A stretch of DNA of 64,000 nt from the NCBI GenBank assembly GCA_023386265.1, contig JAEWKA010000007.1, forward strand, positions 133,677 through 197,676, written 5' to 3'. The notes beneath the pieces were generated by a model. It had not been told where the DNA came from, searched no databases, and worked only from the letters and a program-made list of their open reading frames with translations. The translations under genes and the position numbers were made by a program. How positions within the stretch are numbered: position 1 is the first letter of the stretch; each line of letters starts with the position of its first letter. Shown piece after piece: positions 42,146 through 50,823 of this stretch. The stretch is from Bacillota bacterium (GTDB lineage Bacteria; Bacillota; Clostridia; Oscillospirales; Oscillospiraceae).

Positions 42146-44125
42146 TCAGCTAACGATTTTATAATAAATCTTTGCGGTGAGCATATAAACAACGCCGTAA
42201 ATGAGGGCGAAAACGGCGACAGTCGCGAGCGTGCATATCGCGAAGAGTGTTACGTTGGTGAGATTAAAGACCAGAAGGAGCTTAGTAATCATCTTGAAGG
42301 CGAACGCGATATGGACAACCGCCATGCAAAGCGGGAGGAAGAACACAACGAGCACCTGACTGCGAATCGCCTTTTTAATTTCGGGACGGCTGAGCCCAAC
42401 CTTCTGCATGATTTCAAAGCGTTCCTTGTCGTCATAGCCCTCCGAGAGCTGCTTGTAATAGATGATGAGCACTGTAGCAATGAGGAAAACGAGTCCGAGG
42501 AACAGCCCGAGGAAGAGAAAGCCGCCGTTCATCGTGTAGACATCCGTTTTGCCTGTGTCATAGCTTGCAATATGTGTGTAGTCATAACTGCCGGAGGTGA
42601 TAGCGGCGCTTCCAATCGCGCTTTCCATTGCGTCGCAGCAAGCGATTTTCTGCTCGCTTGTTCCGGAGAGGTCAAAGCCATAATACCAGTCAGGCTTAAG
42701 CTCCGTTGTTGAGCCGCAGATTCCGGCAAAATTATCATCCGCTATAATGATGATGAAACGGTAGGGGATTATGGTTGCCTGTTTAGAGATTGCGGGAAAG
42801 CTCTCAAGCTCGCGGGTAATCTTATAGTCCGTGCCGAGCATTGAAAAGGTGCCGTTGAGTTGGGAGTTGTCGGCATAAACGTAAGCTTCGGTGGTCGAAA
42901 GCGTTATCGCTTCGCCCGTCATACGTCCGTATTCAGAGGCGGGAAGTAGGTAGACATTGGAATTATCGGTTTGATTGGTATAGAGATGCAAAGCATCACC
43001 AAAATCTCCGTTTTCGAGCTTAGTGGAATAAGACAGGGAATAGAAGTCGGTGACATTACTCATCTTAAGTCCGCTGTCGGAAACGGATTTGTCGATTGCG
43101 GTGCGAAGTTCATCGCGCGCTGAGCCTGTCGGGGTGCCGACGGTCACAATCAGATCGGTGGGAAAAGTGTTTTTAAGCGCATCCTCTGTACCCAGATAGA
43201 GGCAGACCGTTCCGGATACCATAACAAGCACCATCGTCGCGAGTATACAAATGTTCGCAAGCCCGACGGCGTTCTGTTTCATGCGGTAAATCATACCCGA
43301 AACAGGGATAAAATGTCTTGTTGTGTAGTAGTAATTGGGCCTGCTGCGAAGACGTTTTAAAATAGCGATGCTGCTTGCCGTGAAGAGAAGATATGTGCCG
43401 AAGATGACGAGAAGAACGGCGACGAAGAAAAGGAGTATCGCCTGAAGCGGAGCGTCCGTCACGATTGCAATCCAGTATCCCGAGCCCAAAGCGAGAACTC
43501 CGAGTATTGCGAGGACCCACTTGGTTTTCGGTTCCTTTTCGCCGACATTTCCGCCGCGTAGCAGTTCGATTGGTTTCGAGAGCTTGATGCGGATGAGGTT
43601 TGATATAAGAATCACAAGGAAGATACCGCAGAAAAGATATACGCTGTAAAGGATGCCCTTGACGGAGATTTCAAAGCCGTAAGGGACTGTAAAAGCTATA
43701 AGCTTGCAGAGTACAAGCAGCGTGAGCTTTGAGAGCAGTATGCCGAGAGCGATGCCGCAGACGAGGGTAATAAGAGTCACATAGAGAGTTTCAAAAAACA
43801 GGACGCCCGCGATATTACCCTTGCCCATACCGAGAATATTATAAAGGCCCAGCTCCTTCTGGCGGCGCTTCATCAGAAAGCTGTTGGTGTAAAAAAGGAA
43901 GATTGCCGAAAATATGCCGACGACGATGCAGCCAAGCTGGAGAATGAAGTAGAGTGCCTCGTGTAACCCCTTGGTCGCGGGGTTGTAAGCAAGAAAGCAC
44001 ATTATATAAAACATTGCCGTAGTAGCGATGCAGGTGAGGATGAAGGGGAGATAAAACTGTCTGTTGCGGCGAACGTTCTGGATGGCGAGCTTCGGATAAA
44101 AGGCGGACTTACGCATTTTTTTCAC
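42146..44125 (-). CDS. BceB-type ABC transporter permease (FtsX family)
   Basis: A 659-residue permease with about ten membrane helices and a large extracellular domain (about 310-520) between helices 7 and 8, the BceB layout. RRQKELGLYNILGMGKGNIAGVLFFETL is the conserved FtsX-type cytoplasmic loop. With its ATPase it removes peptide antibiotics such as bacitracin from lipid intermediates and relays flux to the kinase. It overlaps the ATPase gene by 17 bp and is the last gene of the operon. Confidence 0.88.
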   Translation of the reverse strand: MKKMRKSAFYPKLAIQNVRRNRQFYLPFILTCIATTAMFYIMCFLAYNPATKGLHEALYFILQLGCIVVGIFSAIFLFYTNSFLMKRRQKELGLYNILGMGKGNIAGVLFFETLYVTLITLVCGIALGILLSKLTLLVLCKLIAFTVPYGFEISVKGILYSVYLFCGIFLVILISNLIRIKLSKPIELLRGGNVGEKEPKTKWVLAILGVLALGSGYWIAIVTDAPLQAILLFFVAVLLVIFGTYLLFTASSIAILKRLRSRPNYYYTTRHFIPVSGMIYRMKQNAVGLANICILATMVLVMVSGTVCLYLGTEDALKNTFPTDLIVTVGTPTGSARDELRTAIDKSVSDSGLKMSNVTDFYSLSYSTKLENGDFGDALHLYTNQTDNSNVYLLPASEYGRMTGEAITLSTTEAYVYADNSQLNGTFSMLGTDYKITRELESFPAISKQATIIPYRFIIIIADDNFAGICGSTTELKPDWYYGFDLSGTSEQKIACCDAMESAIGSAAITSGSYDYTHIASYDTGKTDVYTMNGGFLFLGLFLGLVFLIATVLIIYYKQLSEGYDDKERFEIMQKVGLSRPEIKKAIRSQVLVVFFLPLCMAVVHIAFAFKMITKLLLVFNLTNVTLFAICTLATVAVFALIYGVVYMLTAKIYYKIVS

Positions 44126-44876
44126 CGCCTGTTGCCATAGCAGTAAGCGTGTCGGAAATTACCCCGAACATCTCTTCGTTCGTCCTTTCGCCGCGGTAAA
44201 GCTGATTGAAAATCTCGCCGTCACGCAGGAAGAGGACCCTGCCCGCGTTTGATGCCGCCTTAACGCTGTGAGTGACCATGAGTATTGTCTGACCGGAGGA
44301 GTTTATGTCTTTAAAAACCTCCAGCAGGGCATCCGCGGAGTGTGAGTCCAAGGCACCCGTCGGCTCATCCGCGAGGATGATGCGCGGGTTTGTGATGAGT
44401 GCTCTCGCAATGGCACAGCGCTGCTTCTGCCCGCCGGAAATCTCATAGGGGAATTTATCGAGAATGTCAGTGATGCCTAGCCTGTAGGAAATCGGGATTA
44501 TGCGCTCACTCATTTCCTTGTGACCTTTGCCTGCGAGAACGAGGGGAAGAAAGATGTTATCGCGCAGAGAGAAGGTATCCAGCAGGTTGAAATCCTGAAA
44601 TACAAAGCCGAGGTTATCGCGGCGGAAAGAGGCGAGATCCTTTTCCGGAATGAGAAGAGTGCTCTTTCCTTCAAGCACGACTTCTCCGCCCGTGGGTCTG
44701 TCAAGAGTGGCAAGTATGTTGAGAAGGGTGGTTTTGCCCGAACCGCTTTCGCCCATGATTGCGATGTATTCGCCCTTTTCGGCAGTGAAATTGACGTTTG
44801 TCAGAGCCTGCACCTTCACGTTTCCGAAACGTGTGGCGTAGGTCTTTTTTAAGTTTTTGACTTCAAGCAATGTCAT
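44109..44876 (-). CDS. BceA-type ABC transporter ATPase
   Basis: A 255-residue MacB/LolD-like ATPase. Walker A is GESGSGKTTLLN, the signature ISGGQKQRCAIARAL and Walker B ILADEPTGALDS. The D-loop and H-loop are present. The partner permease overlaps its 3' end, and the kinase and regulator lie upstream on the same strand. This order is the standard antimicrobial-peptide sensing and resistance module of Firmicutes. Confidence 0.92.
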   Translation of the reverse strand: MTLLEVKNLKKTYATRFGNVKVQALTNVNFTAEKGEYIAIMGESGSGKTTLLNILATLDRPTGGEVVLEGKSTLLIPEKDLASFRRDNLGFVFQDFNLLDTFSLRDNIFLPLVLAGKGHKEMSERIIPISYRLGITDILDKFPYEISGGQKQRCAIARALITNPRIILADEPTGALDSHSADALLEVFKDINSSGQTILMVTHSVKAASNAGRVLFLRDGEIFNQLYRGERTNEEMFGVISDTLTAMATGGEKNA

Positions 44877-44986
44877 AATAAGCCTCCGTAATATTTGTTA
44901 CGGTTTTATTTTAACGAAAAGCCGGAATGTTTGCCATTTCTTTGACTTACATTTCGGCTTGAAACCTTACATTATCGTAAGGTACG

Positions 44987-45967
44987 CTATTCAAATGTAG
45001 TTTCATTGGCGTGCAGGCCGATTTTGACCTTAGTTCCGACTCCAACTTTTGATTCGATTTCAAGTTCGTGTCCGAGCCTAGTGAGTATGCTTTTAACGAG
45101 GAAAAGCCCTATGCCGGTGGATTTTTTGTCGGCTCTGCCGCTTGCGCCGGTATATCCCTTTTCGCAAACACGCGGAAGATCCTCCGCCCTAATACCTATG
45201 CCGGTGTCCTCGATTACGAGCGTTTCTCCCTCGGCGTAGATGCTTATTTTTCCGCTGTGAGTATATTTCAGTGAGTTTGAAAAGAGCTGTTCGACGACGA
45301 AGGAGAGCCATTTTTCGTCGGTGAGGACGGTTAGATTTGTCTCCTCGAACGAAAAATCCAGTTTCTTCAGCGCGAAGAGCCTTGCGTATTTGCGCAGGGA
45401 GCTTTTGATGATTTCATCCAAAGCACATTTTCTTATGAGCAGGTCTCTTGATTCGCTGCTTAAGCGGACATATTGGAGAACCATGTCGACGTATTGCTCA
45501 GTCTTAAAGAGCTCGGCGAGGAGGAGTGAGTTGTTGGCTCCGGAGTCCTCAGCGAGAAGAAGCCGCATTGCGGCTATAGGCGTTTTTATCTGATGGACCC
45601 ATAGAGTATAGTAGTCCTCGGTGTCACGTCTAGCCCCGTCCGCCTCGCTGCGAATCTTTAAATTCTGCGCGTAGAGACTTCGGAGCATATCCTGATAGTC
45701 GGCTTCTATTATTCCGTTCGGCTCGGGCAGTCCGTACAGACCGATTTCGATATTGTGCATAAGCTCGATGAGAGCTCTGTGACACGAGATATTGTGCCAG
45801 AGGCCGAAGCCGAAAGCCACGAGACCCGCGCAAAAGCATAGGAGTGCGGCATAAAGCACAGCCTCGGCCTCAAGATCATAGAGCGAGAAGACAACGGCGA
45901 AAATTAAAACGAACAGACTAAAAAGTACGATTATTTTATAGTGGCGCTTAAGATAGGAAAAAAACAT
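44987..45967 (-). CDS. BceS-type intramembrane-sensing histidine kinase
   Basis: A 326-residue kinase with two membrane helices (about 12-30 and 35-55) and almost no extracellular loop, so it cannot see the drug itself and relies on the transporter. The H box is WVHQIKTPIAAMRL. The N box is EQLFSNSLKYT, and the G boxes IEDTGIGIRAEDL and KSTGIGLFLVKSI. It begins 3 bp after the regulator stop. Confidence 0.92.
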   Translation of the reverse strand: MFFSYLKRHYKIIVLFSLFVLIFAVVFSLYDLEAEAVLYAALLCFCAGLVAFGFGLWHNISCHRALIELMHNIEIGLYGLPEPNGIIEADYQDMLRSLYAQNLKIRSEADGARRDTEDYYTLWVHQIKTPIAAMRLLLAEDSGANNSLLLAELFKTEQYVDMVLQYVRLSSESRDLLIRKCALDEIIKSSLRKYARLFALKKLDFSFEETNLTVLTDEKWLSFVVEQLFSNSLKYTHSGKISIYAEGETLVIEDTGIGIRAEDLPRVCEKGYTGASGRADKKSTGIGLFLVKSILTRLGHELEIESKVGVGTKVKIGLHANETTFE

Positions 45968-45969
45968 AT

Positions 45970-46644
45970 TCAGTCTCCCACCATGTAGCCGACACCTTTT
46001 TTTGTGGTAATGAAGTTAATGAGTCCTGTTTCCTCAAGCTTTCGGCGCAGGCGCGTAATGTTTACGGTGAGCGTATTTTCATCCACGAAGCTGTCGCTTT
46101 CCCAAAGACGCGTCATAATTTCATCACGCGTAACGATGCTACCCTTTTTCTCGATAAGCATCTGGAGCATCTTGAACTCATTTTTTGTAAGCTCCGTCTT
46201 TCTGCCTTCAAAGGTGAGGGTAGCGTCCGCAATGCTCAAAACTGCGCCGCCGCTTTCAAGAAGTTTCGCTGGAGCTGTGAAATCATAGGCTCTTCGCAGC
46301 AGAGCTTGCACCTTTGCAGTGAGTACATCGAGATCAAAGGGCTTTGCGATGAAATCGTCGCCGCCCATATTGACCGCCATAACGATGTTCATATTATCCG
46401 ATGCGGAGGAGACGAAAATTATCGGCACCTTCGAAACACGCCGAATTTCCGAACACCAGTGATAGCCGTTAAAAAAGGGTAAGGAGATGTCCATGAGCAC
46501 AAGCTGGGGGTCGAAGTCAGCAAACTCGGAAAGGACGTTTTCAAAGTTCTCGGCACAGCGCGCCGAGCAGCCCCAGGCGCTTATGCGGCGCCTGATGGCC
46601 TCGGCTATAACTATGTCATCCTCAACGATAAATACCCTGTGCAT
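45970..46644 (-). CDS. BceR-type OmpR-family response regulator
   Basis: A 224-residue regulator. The receiver has acidic residues in IVEDDIV and the phosphoacceptor Asp in LVLMDISLPFFNG. The winged helix-turn-helix is in the C-terminal half (LTKNEFKMLQMLIEKKGSIVTRDEIMTRLWESDSFVDENTL). It should activate the transporter genes when phosphorylated by the adjacent kinase. It begins 20 bp after the DUF4097 gene, so an upstream PadR-controlled promoter may also drive it. Confidence 0.92.
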   Translation of the reverse strand: MHRVFIVEDDIVIAEAIRRRISAWGCSARCAENFENVLSEFADFDPQLVLMDISLPFFNGYHWCSEIRRVSKVPIIFVSSASDNMNIVMAVNMGGDDFIAKPFDLDVLTAKVQALLRRAYDFTAPAKLLESGGAVLSIADATLTFEGRKTELTKNEFKMLQMLIEKKGSIVTRDEIMTRLWESDSFVDENTLTVNITRLRRKLEETGLINFITTKKGVGYMVGD

Positions 46645-46664
46645 TCTGGTTTCTCCCTAAGTAA

Positions 46665-47687
46665 TCATTTTTCGAAGCTGATATCGATGCTGCCGGAGGT
46701 AGTTGAGAAATCAAGCGTTCTCTCTCCGCGTCCTCTGTGACCGGATAGACTGTTGCGGCCCGAGACGGTTTCCGTGTAAGCCGTGTAATCGTCAGAAGCA
46801 CCCGTGACCGAACCAGAAATGTCGCCCGATACTGTGGAGAACTTTATCTCGCGGAAATCGACCTTATTTAGTCCGACTCTGCCGGAGGTGCTGGAAAAGT
46901 CTGCCTTCATACCCGAAACATTTTTTAACGTTGTTTCGCCGGAGACTGTCGAAACTGAGAGATCCTTTGCCTCGACGTTTTCAGCATACACCTCGCCGGA
47001 AACACTTTCAAGGGTAAGAGGAATTTTGCCGCTGATATCCTGGAGTCTGATTTCGCCAGAGACTGTGCCGCCTTTGATGCTTGCGACATCAATGGAGCGC
47101 AACTCGATACCGCCGGAGGTCGTTCCTGTTCCGAGGGTTTTCGCATTGCAGTCGCTAATATCAACATCGCCGGAGACACTGTAGATATTCATTTCGTCCT
47201 TCATGTCGATATCTGATATTGTAATGTCACTTGAAGCACCGTTAATATTGAGCTCACCTTCGCGCCCCACAGGAAGGCTCAGTTCGACTTTGAGTCTTTC
47301 CGAGTTTCCAATTATGCCGATAATTGAACTGTTTTTCTGTCTTTGTGTAAGAGTTACTTTGTCGTCCTTCTCAACATAATCGAAATAAGTATTTTCAGTG
47401 TTGTCATAGGAAAGGTGCAGCTTTCCGTCCTCCGAAGGCGAAACGGTGACGTCAGCGGAGGCAATATTAAGAATTATTTTCTGACCGTTTTCTTCTATAT
47501 CCTTGTCAATGTGCTCTTCCTTAAAGCTAGCCTCGTCAACGGAGCTTGAATTTTTGCCGCCATCCAAACCCCAGGAGAGCTTTGAATAGTTGAAGCCTAC
47601 GCTCATCGAAATGCAGAGCCAGATAAGAACTCCCGCCCCGAAGATGGAGAGTGCGACTATAAGTGCTGTTTTAGTGTTTTTGTTCAT
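46665..47687 (-). CDS. DUF4097-type anchored beta-helix protein
   Basis: A 340-residue protein from ATG 47687. One membrane helix lies at about 8-28, followed by a right-handed repeat region of short strands (ISGKIPLTLESVSGEVYAENVEAKDLSVSTVSGETTLKNVSG style) typical of DUF4097/adhesin-like proteins. VSGE/VSGD motifs recur about every 20 residues. Probably extracytoplasmic or membrane-associated. It is the third gene of the PadR-DUF1700-DUF4097 trio, which senses or buffers envelope stress in related Firmicutes (function not established). Confidence 0.82.
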   Translation of the reverse strand: MNKNTKTALIVALSIFGAGVLIWLCISMSVGFNYSKLSWGLDGGKNSSSVDEASFKEEHIDKDIEENGQKIILNIASADVTVSPSEDGKLHLSYDNTENTYFDYVEKDDKVTLTQRQKNSSIIGIIGNSERLKVELSLPVGREGELNINGASSDITISDIDMKDEMNIYSVSGDVDISDCNAKTLGTGTTSGGIELRSIDVASIKGGTVSGEIRLQDISGKIPLTLESVSGEVYAENVEAKDLSVSTVSGETTLKNVSGMKADFSSTSGRVGLNKVDFREIKFSTVSGDISGSVTGASDDYTAYTETVSGRNSLSGHRGRGERTLDFSTTSGSIDISFEK

Positions 47688-47688
47688 T

Positions 47689-48258
47689 TTAATAAGCTTC
47701 CTTTCTGCTTTTAACCTTCTGCCACATAGCAGGCGTTGCCTTAGCATATGCCTGCGCTATATATAAAACGGGAATAAACATTGCAATTCCAAGACCTGAG
47801 CCTGCAAGACCTATGCCGAATATTGCAAAGGCAGCGCCAGCGCTTGATCCTAAGTACATGAAAAGTCCCACTATGCCCGCGACGCCGCTGACAACGAGTG
47901 CCGCCGAGATAAGAAAAAGTGCTCCGATAATTACCCACACTAGCGCATAGACCGTCAGTACTGTCAGAGATATCGTTAAAATCACCGGAAACCAAAGAGG
48001 GAAGCCCAATACTATAAGCACGATCTCCCAAAGACTGCGCTTCTCTTTCAGCTGACCCTGTGCTCTTGCCTCGGCGATTATGCGCTCCGCCGCGGCCTCG
48101 ACGCTTTCAAGCTCCTCAACCGCATTTTCCTCTGTGATACCTTCCTCCATTCGATCATCTATGACTTCGCTGAAATACGCGAGTGATTTTTCGCGCTCGG
48201 TACGCGTTATAGGTTTTAACGCGCGCCCTAATTTTTTTAAATACTCATTTTTTGTCAT
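47689..48258 (-). CDS. DUF1700 membrane protein
   Basis: A 189-residue protein. The cytoplasmic N-terminus MTKNEYLKKLGRALKPITRTEREKSLAYFSEVIDDRMEEG is the DUF1700/HAAS-type helical domain, followed by four membrane helices from about 82 to 175. It overlaps the PadR gene by 14 bp and ends next to the DUF4097 start. In this gene order it probably works with both, at the membrane. Confidence 0.87.
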   Translation of the reverse strand: MTKNEYLKKLGRALKPITRTEREKSLAYFSEVIDDRMEEGITEENAVEELESVEAAAERIIAEARAQGQLKEKRSLWEIVLIVLGFPLWFPVILTISLTVLTVYALVWVIIGALFLISAALVVSGVAGIVGLFMYLGSSAGAAFAIFGIGLAGSGLGIAMFIPVLYIAQAYAKATPAMWQKVKSRKEAY

Positions 48259-48568
48259 TCATCTCATCCCCCCTAATAAAGCTATATGCGCGCATCACAC
48301 TGTCCCAGTCATTCAAAAACTCGCTGATTCTATCGTGTCCTACTTCCGTTATCCGATAATACTTCCGCAGTCTCCCGTTATGCTCGACGGAATACTCGGT
48401 AACGCAGCCGCTTTGTTCCAGGCGCTTTAATATCGGGTACAATGTAGACTCGGATACCTCCATAAACGACGAAAGGTCTTTGATGATTTTGTAGCCGTAG
48501 GCGTCCTCCTCTCGCATGGCGGCGAGAACACAGATTTCGAGGACTCCGCGCTTTAGTTGTGCGTCCAT
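48245..48568 (-). CDS. PadR-family repressor
   Basis: A 107-residue winged-helix regulator. It begins MDAQLKRGVLEICVLAAMREEDAYGYKIIKDL and has ESTLYPILKRLEQSGCVTEY (recognition helix) and GRLRKYYRITEVGHDRI (wing and C-terminal helix). It is first in an operon with DUF1700 and DUF4097, and by spacing with the BceRSAB-type genes. An inverted repeat overlaps its promoter, so autorepression is likely. Confidence 0.9.
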   Translation of the reverse strand: MDAQLKRGVLEICVLAAMREEDAYGYKIIKDLSSFMEVSESTLYPILKRLEQSGCVTEYSVEHNGRLRKYYRITEVGHDRISEFLNDWDSVMRAYSFIRGDEMNDKK

Positions 48569-48591
48569 GGCAATACCCCCCTTCGCGTAAT

Positions 48592-48620
48592 ACTATACAA
48601 CACGATGTATACCGTGTCAA
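48592..48620 (-). promoter_or_regulatory. PadR operon promoter and operator
   Basis: On the minus strand TTGACA (48620-48615), a 17-bp spacer, TATAGT (48597-48592). The inverted repeat ATACA-N6-TGTAT (48595-48610) covers the spacer and -10, a good PadR-type operator position. Confidence 0.72.
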
Positions 48621-48697
48621 GAGGTATATGAAAAAAATCGGTCGCTAAATTCCCGAACCTAAAAAGTGAGGAATAGCAACCGATATTTGTTTTTTTG

Positions 48698-49372
48698 TTA
48701 GCTGAGAAGTCCGCTGTCTGCCATAGAAATGAAGTCCCCATCGGCGACTATAATGTGGTCGGCAAGAGTTATGCCCATTGAAACGAGCGCTGTTTTCAGC
48801 TTTTTGGTGGTGATTTCATCCTCCATTGAGGGGAGCGCGATGCCGCTCGTGTGATTGTGCGAGATGATGACGCTTGTGGCGTTTTTTGCGAGCGCAAGTT
48901 CCGCGATTTTGCGGGTGCTGATTTCTGCGGAATTGGCAACTCCGCGAAAAAGCTCCTTGCAGCAGATAAGCTTGCATTTGGAGTCAAGACAGATGACTTA
49001 AACAACCTCGTCACGCTCGAACATATAGCGTGCGGCAAGATACTCGCCGGCTTTTTTTGATGAGTCCAGTATATCGCTAAAACGGTTCTTATCCATGTTG
49101 TAGCGGCGGCTGACCTCGGGAATGAGTTTTAAAAGAGTCACTGCGTTTTCACCGATGCCGCTCACCTTGGAAAGCTCATCCGCCGGAGCTTCGAAGACAG
49201 CCTCAAGGCTTCCAAATGTATTAAGAAGCTCGTGGGCAAGAGGGTTTGTGTCTCGGCGCGGCATTGAATAGAAAAGAAGGAGCTCAAGGACATTGTGGTC
49301 GTCGAAGACGTCCAGTCCCTGTTCTAAAAGCTTCTTTTTTATTCTCTCTCTGTGCCCGTCATGGACGCCCAT
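48698..49372 (-). pseudogene. radC: RadC (JAB-domain protein) with an in-frame TAA
   Basis: A full-length RadC reading frame of 224 codons broken once, by TAA at 49000-48998. The front (residues 1-124) holds the helix-hairpin-helix-like UPF0758 N-domain (LSKVSGIGENAVTLLKLI). The reading resumes at once as VICLDSKCKLICCKELFRGVANSAE. It then reaches the metal motif SHNHTSGIALPSMED, where the usual Pro of HNHPSG is Thr, and ends normally at 48698. Only one base change separates it from an open gene. Loss of function is the simplest view; RadC is often dispensable. Confidence 0.82.
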
Positions 49373-49586
49373 AATATGACCTCAGTTCATTATCAAGTAC
49401 TTTGTCAGATTATAGCACTAATTTCACAATTGCGCAAAAATTAATTTAGTGGTACAATGACCCAAGCGGTTATAATACCAAGGTCCGCTGTTTAGCAGGC
49501 GGACGCTGATTAAAAAAGCCATAACGCGCTTCGCGCTGATGGTATGATATACAAACAAGGGCTATATGTAACCGTTGGAGGTCAAA

Positions 49587-50732
49587 GTGAAAAAACTGTC
49601 GCCTTACATAAAGGATTTTTTTAAACGAGCTGATATGACGCTCCTCATTCTGTGCCTTGTCAGCTCAATATTCGGAATAGTTATGATTGCCAGTGCTTCG
49701 GCGTCTCTGGGTTCCACGCGTTATCTTATAGTGCAGATATCTTCTCTCCTGATAGGTATCGGACTTTTCGTGCTGTTCACGGTTGTTGATATCGATATTA
49801 TTGTAGATAAATGGGCGGTGCTCATTGTTTTTGAAGTTGTGCTGGTGCTTCTTCTGCTCACCCCCTTGGGCTACGCGGATAACACCGGTAACAGGGCGTG
49901 GCTCCGCTTTGGCTTCGCCGGCATCCAGCCGGCAGAGGTTGTTAAGATACCTTTTATAATCGTTCTCGCAAAGCAGCTGAATTATCTGAAAAACTACAAG
50001 AACCTGGATTCCCCAATATCGGTAGGTCAGCTTCTCTTGCATTTTGCGTTTATAGTCGGGCTCATCGTTGCCGTTTCAAAGGATATGGGCAGCGCGCTTG
50101 TTTTCCTTTTCATCTTTATTATAATGCTCTTCGCCGCCGGGCTTCGGTTCTACTGGTTCATCGCGGGTCTTGCAGGGGCCGCGGCAATAACACCTTTTTT
50201 TTGGACGCATGTGCTTAACCAGCGATATAGAGACAGAATTCTGGCCCCCTATGATGCAACAATCGATCCACAGGGCTTCGACATCCGCTGGCAGGCGAAC
50301 CAGTCAAAAATTGCTCTTGCGAGCGGGCAAATGACGGGCACCGGACTTTTCAAAGGACGTCAGACTCAATCCGGGGCGCTTCCGGCCAAGCAGACAGACT
50401 TCATCTTTTCCGCAATCGGTGAGGAACTCGGCATGATAGCCTGTATCATAGTTATCCTGCTCCTGCTTGCAATAATCTTCCGCTGTATCTACGTCGGGGT
50501 CAAGTCGCGCAACACCATGAGCCTCCTGATTTGCGTCGGCGTCGCCGGATGGCTCGTCTTTCAGACCTTTGAAAATATCGGGATGTGCATCGGCATCGCG
50601 CCCGTTATCGGCATAACGCTCCCGTTTTTCAGTTATGGAGGATCCTCGCTGTTTTCCGTTTTCGCAGCGATGGGCGTAATTTCGGGTATCAAATACCGTC
50701 CGAAGCCCGAACGATTCCGAAGTCTCAATTGA
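49587..50732 (+). CDS. SEDS peptidoglycan polymerase (RodA/FtsW/SpoVE family)
   Basis: A 381-residue membrane protein with about ten helices. NRAWLRFGFAGIQPAEVVKIPFIIVLA is the catalytic-region signature, KDMGSALVFLFIF follows, and the C-terminus has TDFIFSAIGEELGM and GITLPFFSYGGSSLFS. It polymerises lipid II glycan with a class B PBP. GTG 49587 has GGAGG five bases before; the TTG upstream lies within that site. Extended loops fit RodA best, but FtsW or SpoVE cannot be excluded. No PBP gene is adjacent. Confidence 0.88.
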   Translation: MKKLSPYIKDFFKRADMTLLILCLVSSIFGIVMIASASASLGSTRYLIVQISSLLIGIGLFVLFTVVDIDIIVDKWAVLIVFEVVLVLLLLTPLGYADNTGNRAWLRFGFAGIQPAEVVKIPFIIVLAKQLNYLKNYKNLDSPISVGQLLLHFAFIVGLIVAVSKDMGSALVFLFIFIIMLFAAGLRFYWFIAGLAGAAAITPFFWTHVLNQRYRDRILAPYDATIDPQGFDIRWQANQSKIALASGQMTGTGLFKGRQTQSGALPAKQTDFIFSAIGEELGMIACIIVILLLLAIIFRCIYVGVKSRNTMSLLICVGVAGWLVFQTFENIGMCIGIAPVIGITLPFFSYGGSSLFSVFAAMGVISGIKYRPKPERFRSLN

Positions 50733-50737
50733 TAACA

Positions 50738-50769
50738 AAGCTCTCCCATTCGATGGAACGGGAGAGCTT
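50738..50769 (+). terminator. Terminator of the SEDS gene
   Basis: AAGCTCTCCC/GGGAGAGCTT with a 12-nt loop, followed by CTTTTATTC. The arms match the terminator at 52317-52350. Confidence 0.82.
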
Positions 50770-50823
50770 CTTTTATTCGTATGTAAAGAGCCGCTGCACA
50801 TGTGTTGCTTAAACTATTTCTAT

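Noticed and set aside
48698..49372. Reassigned TAA codon in this organism
   Set aside because: TAA ends many intact genes here at the expected family length, so global recoding is excluded; local mutation is simpler.
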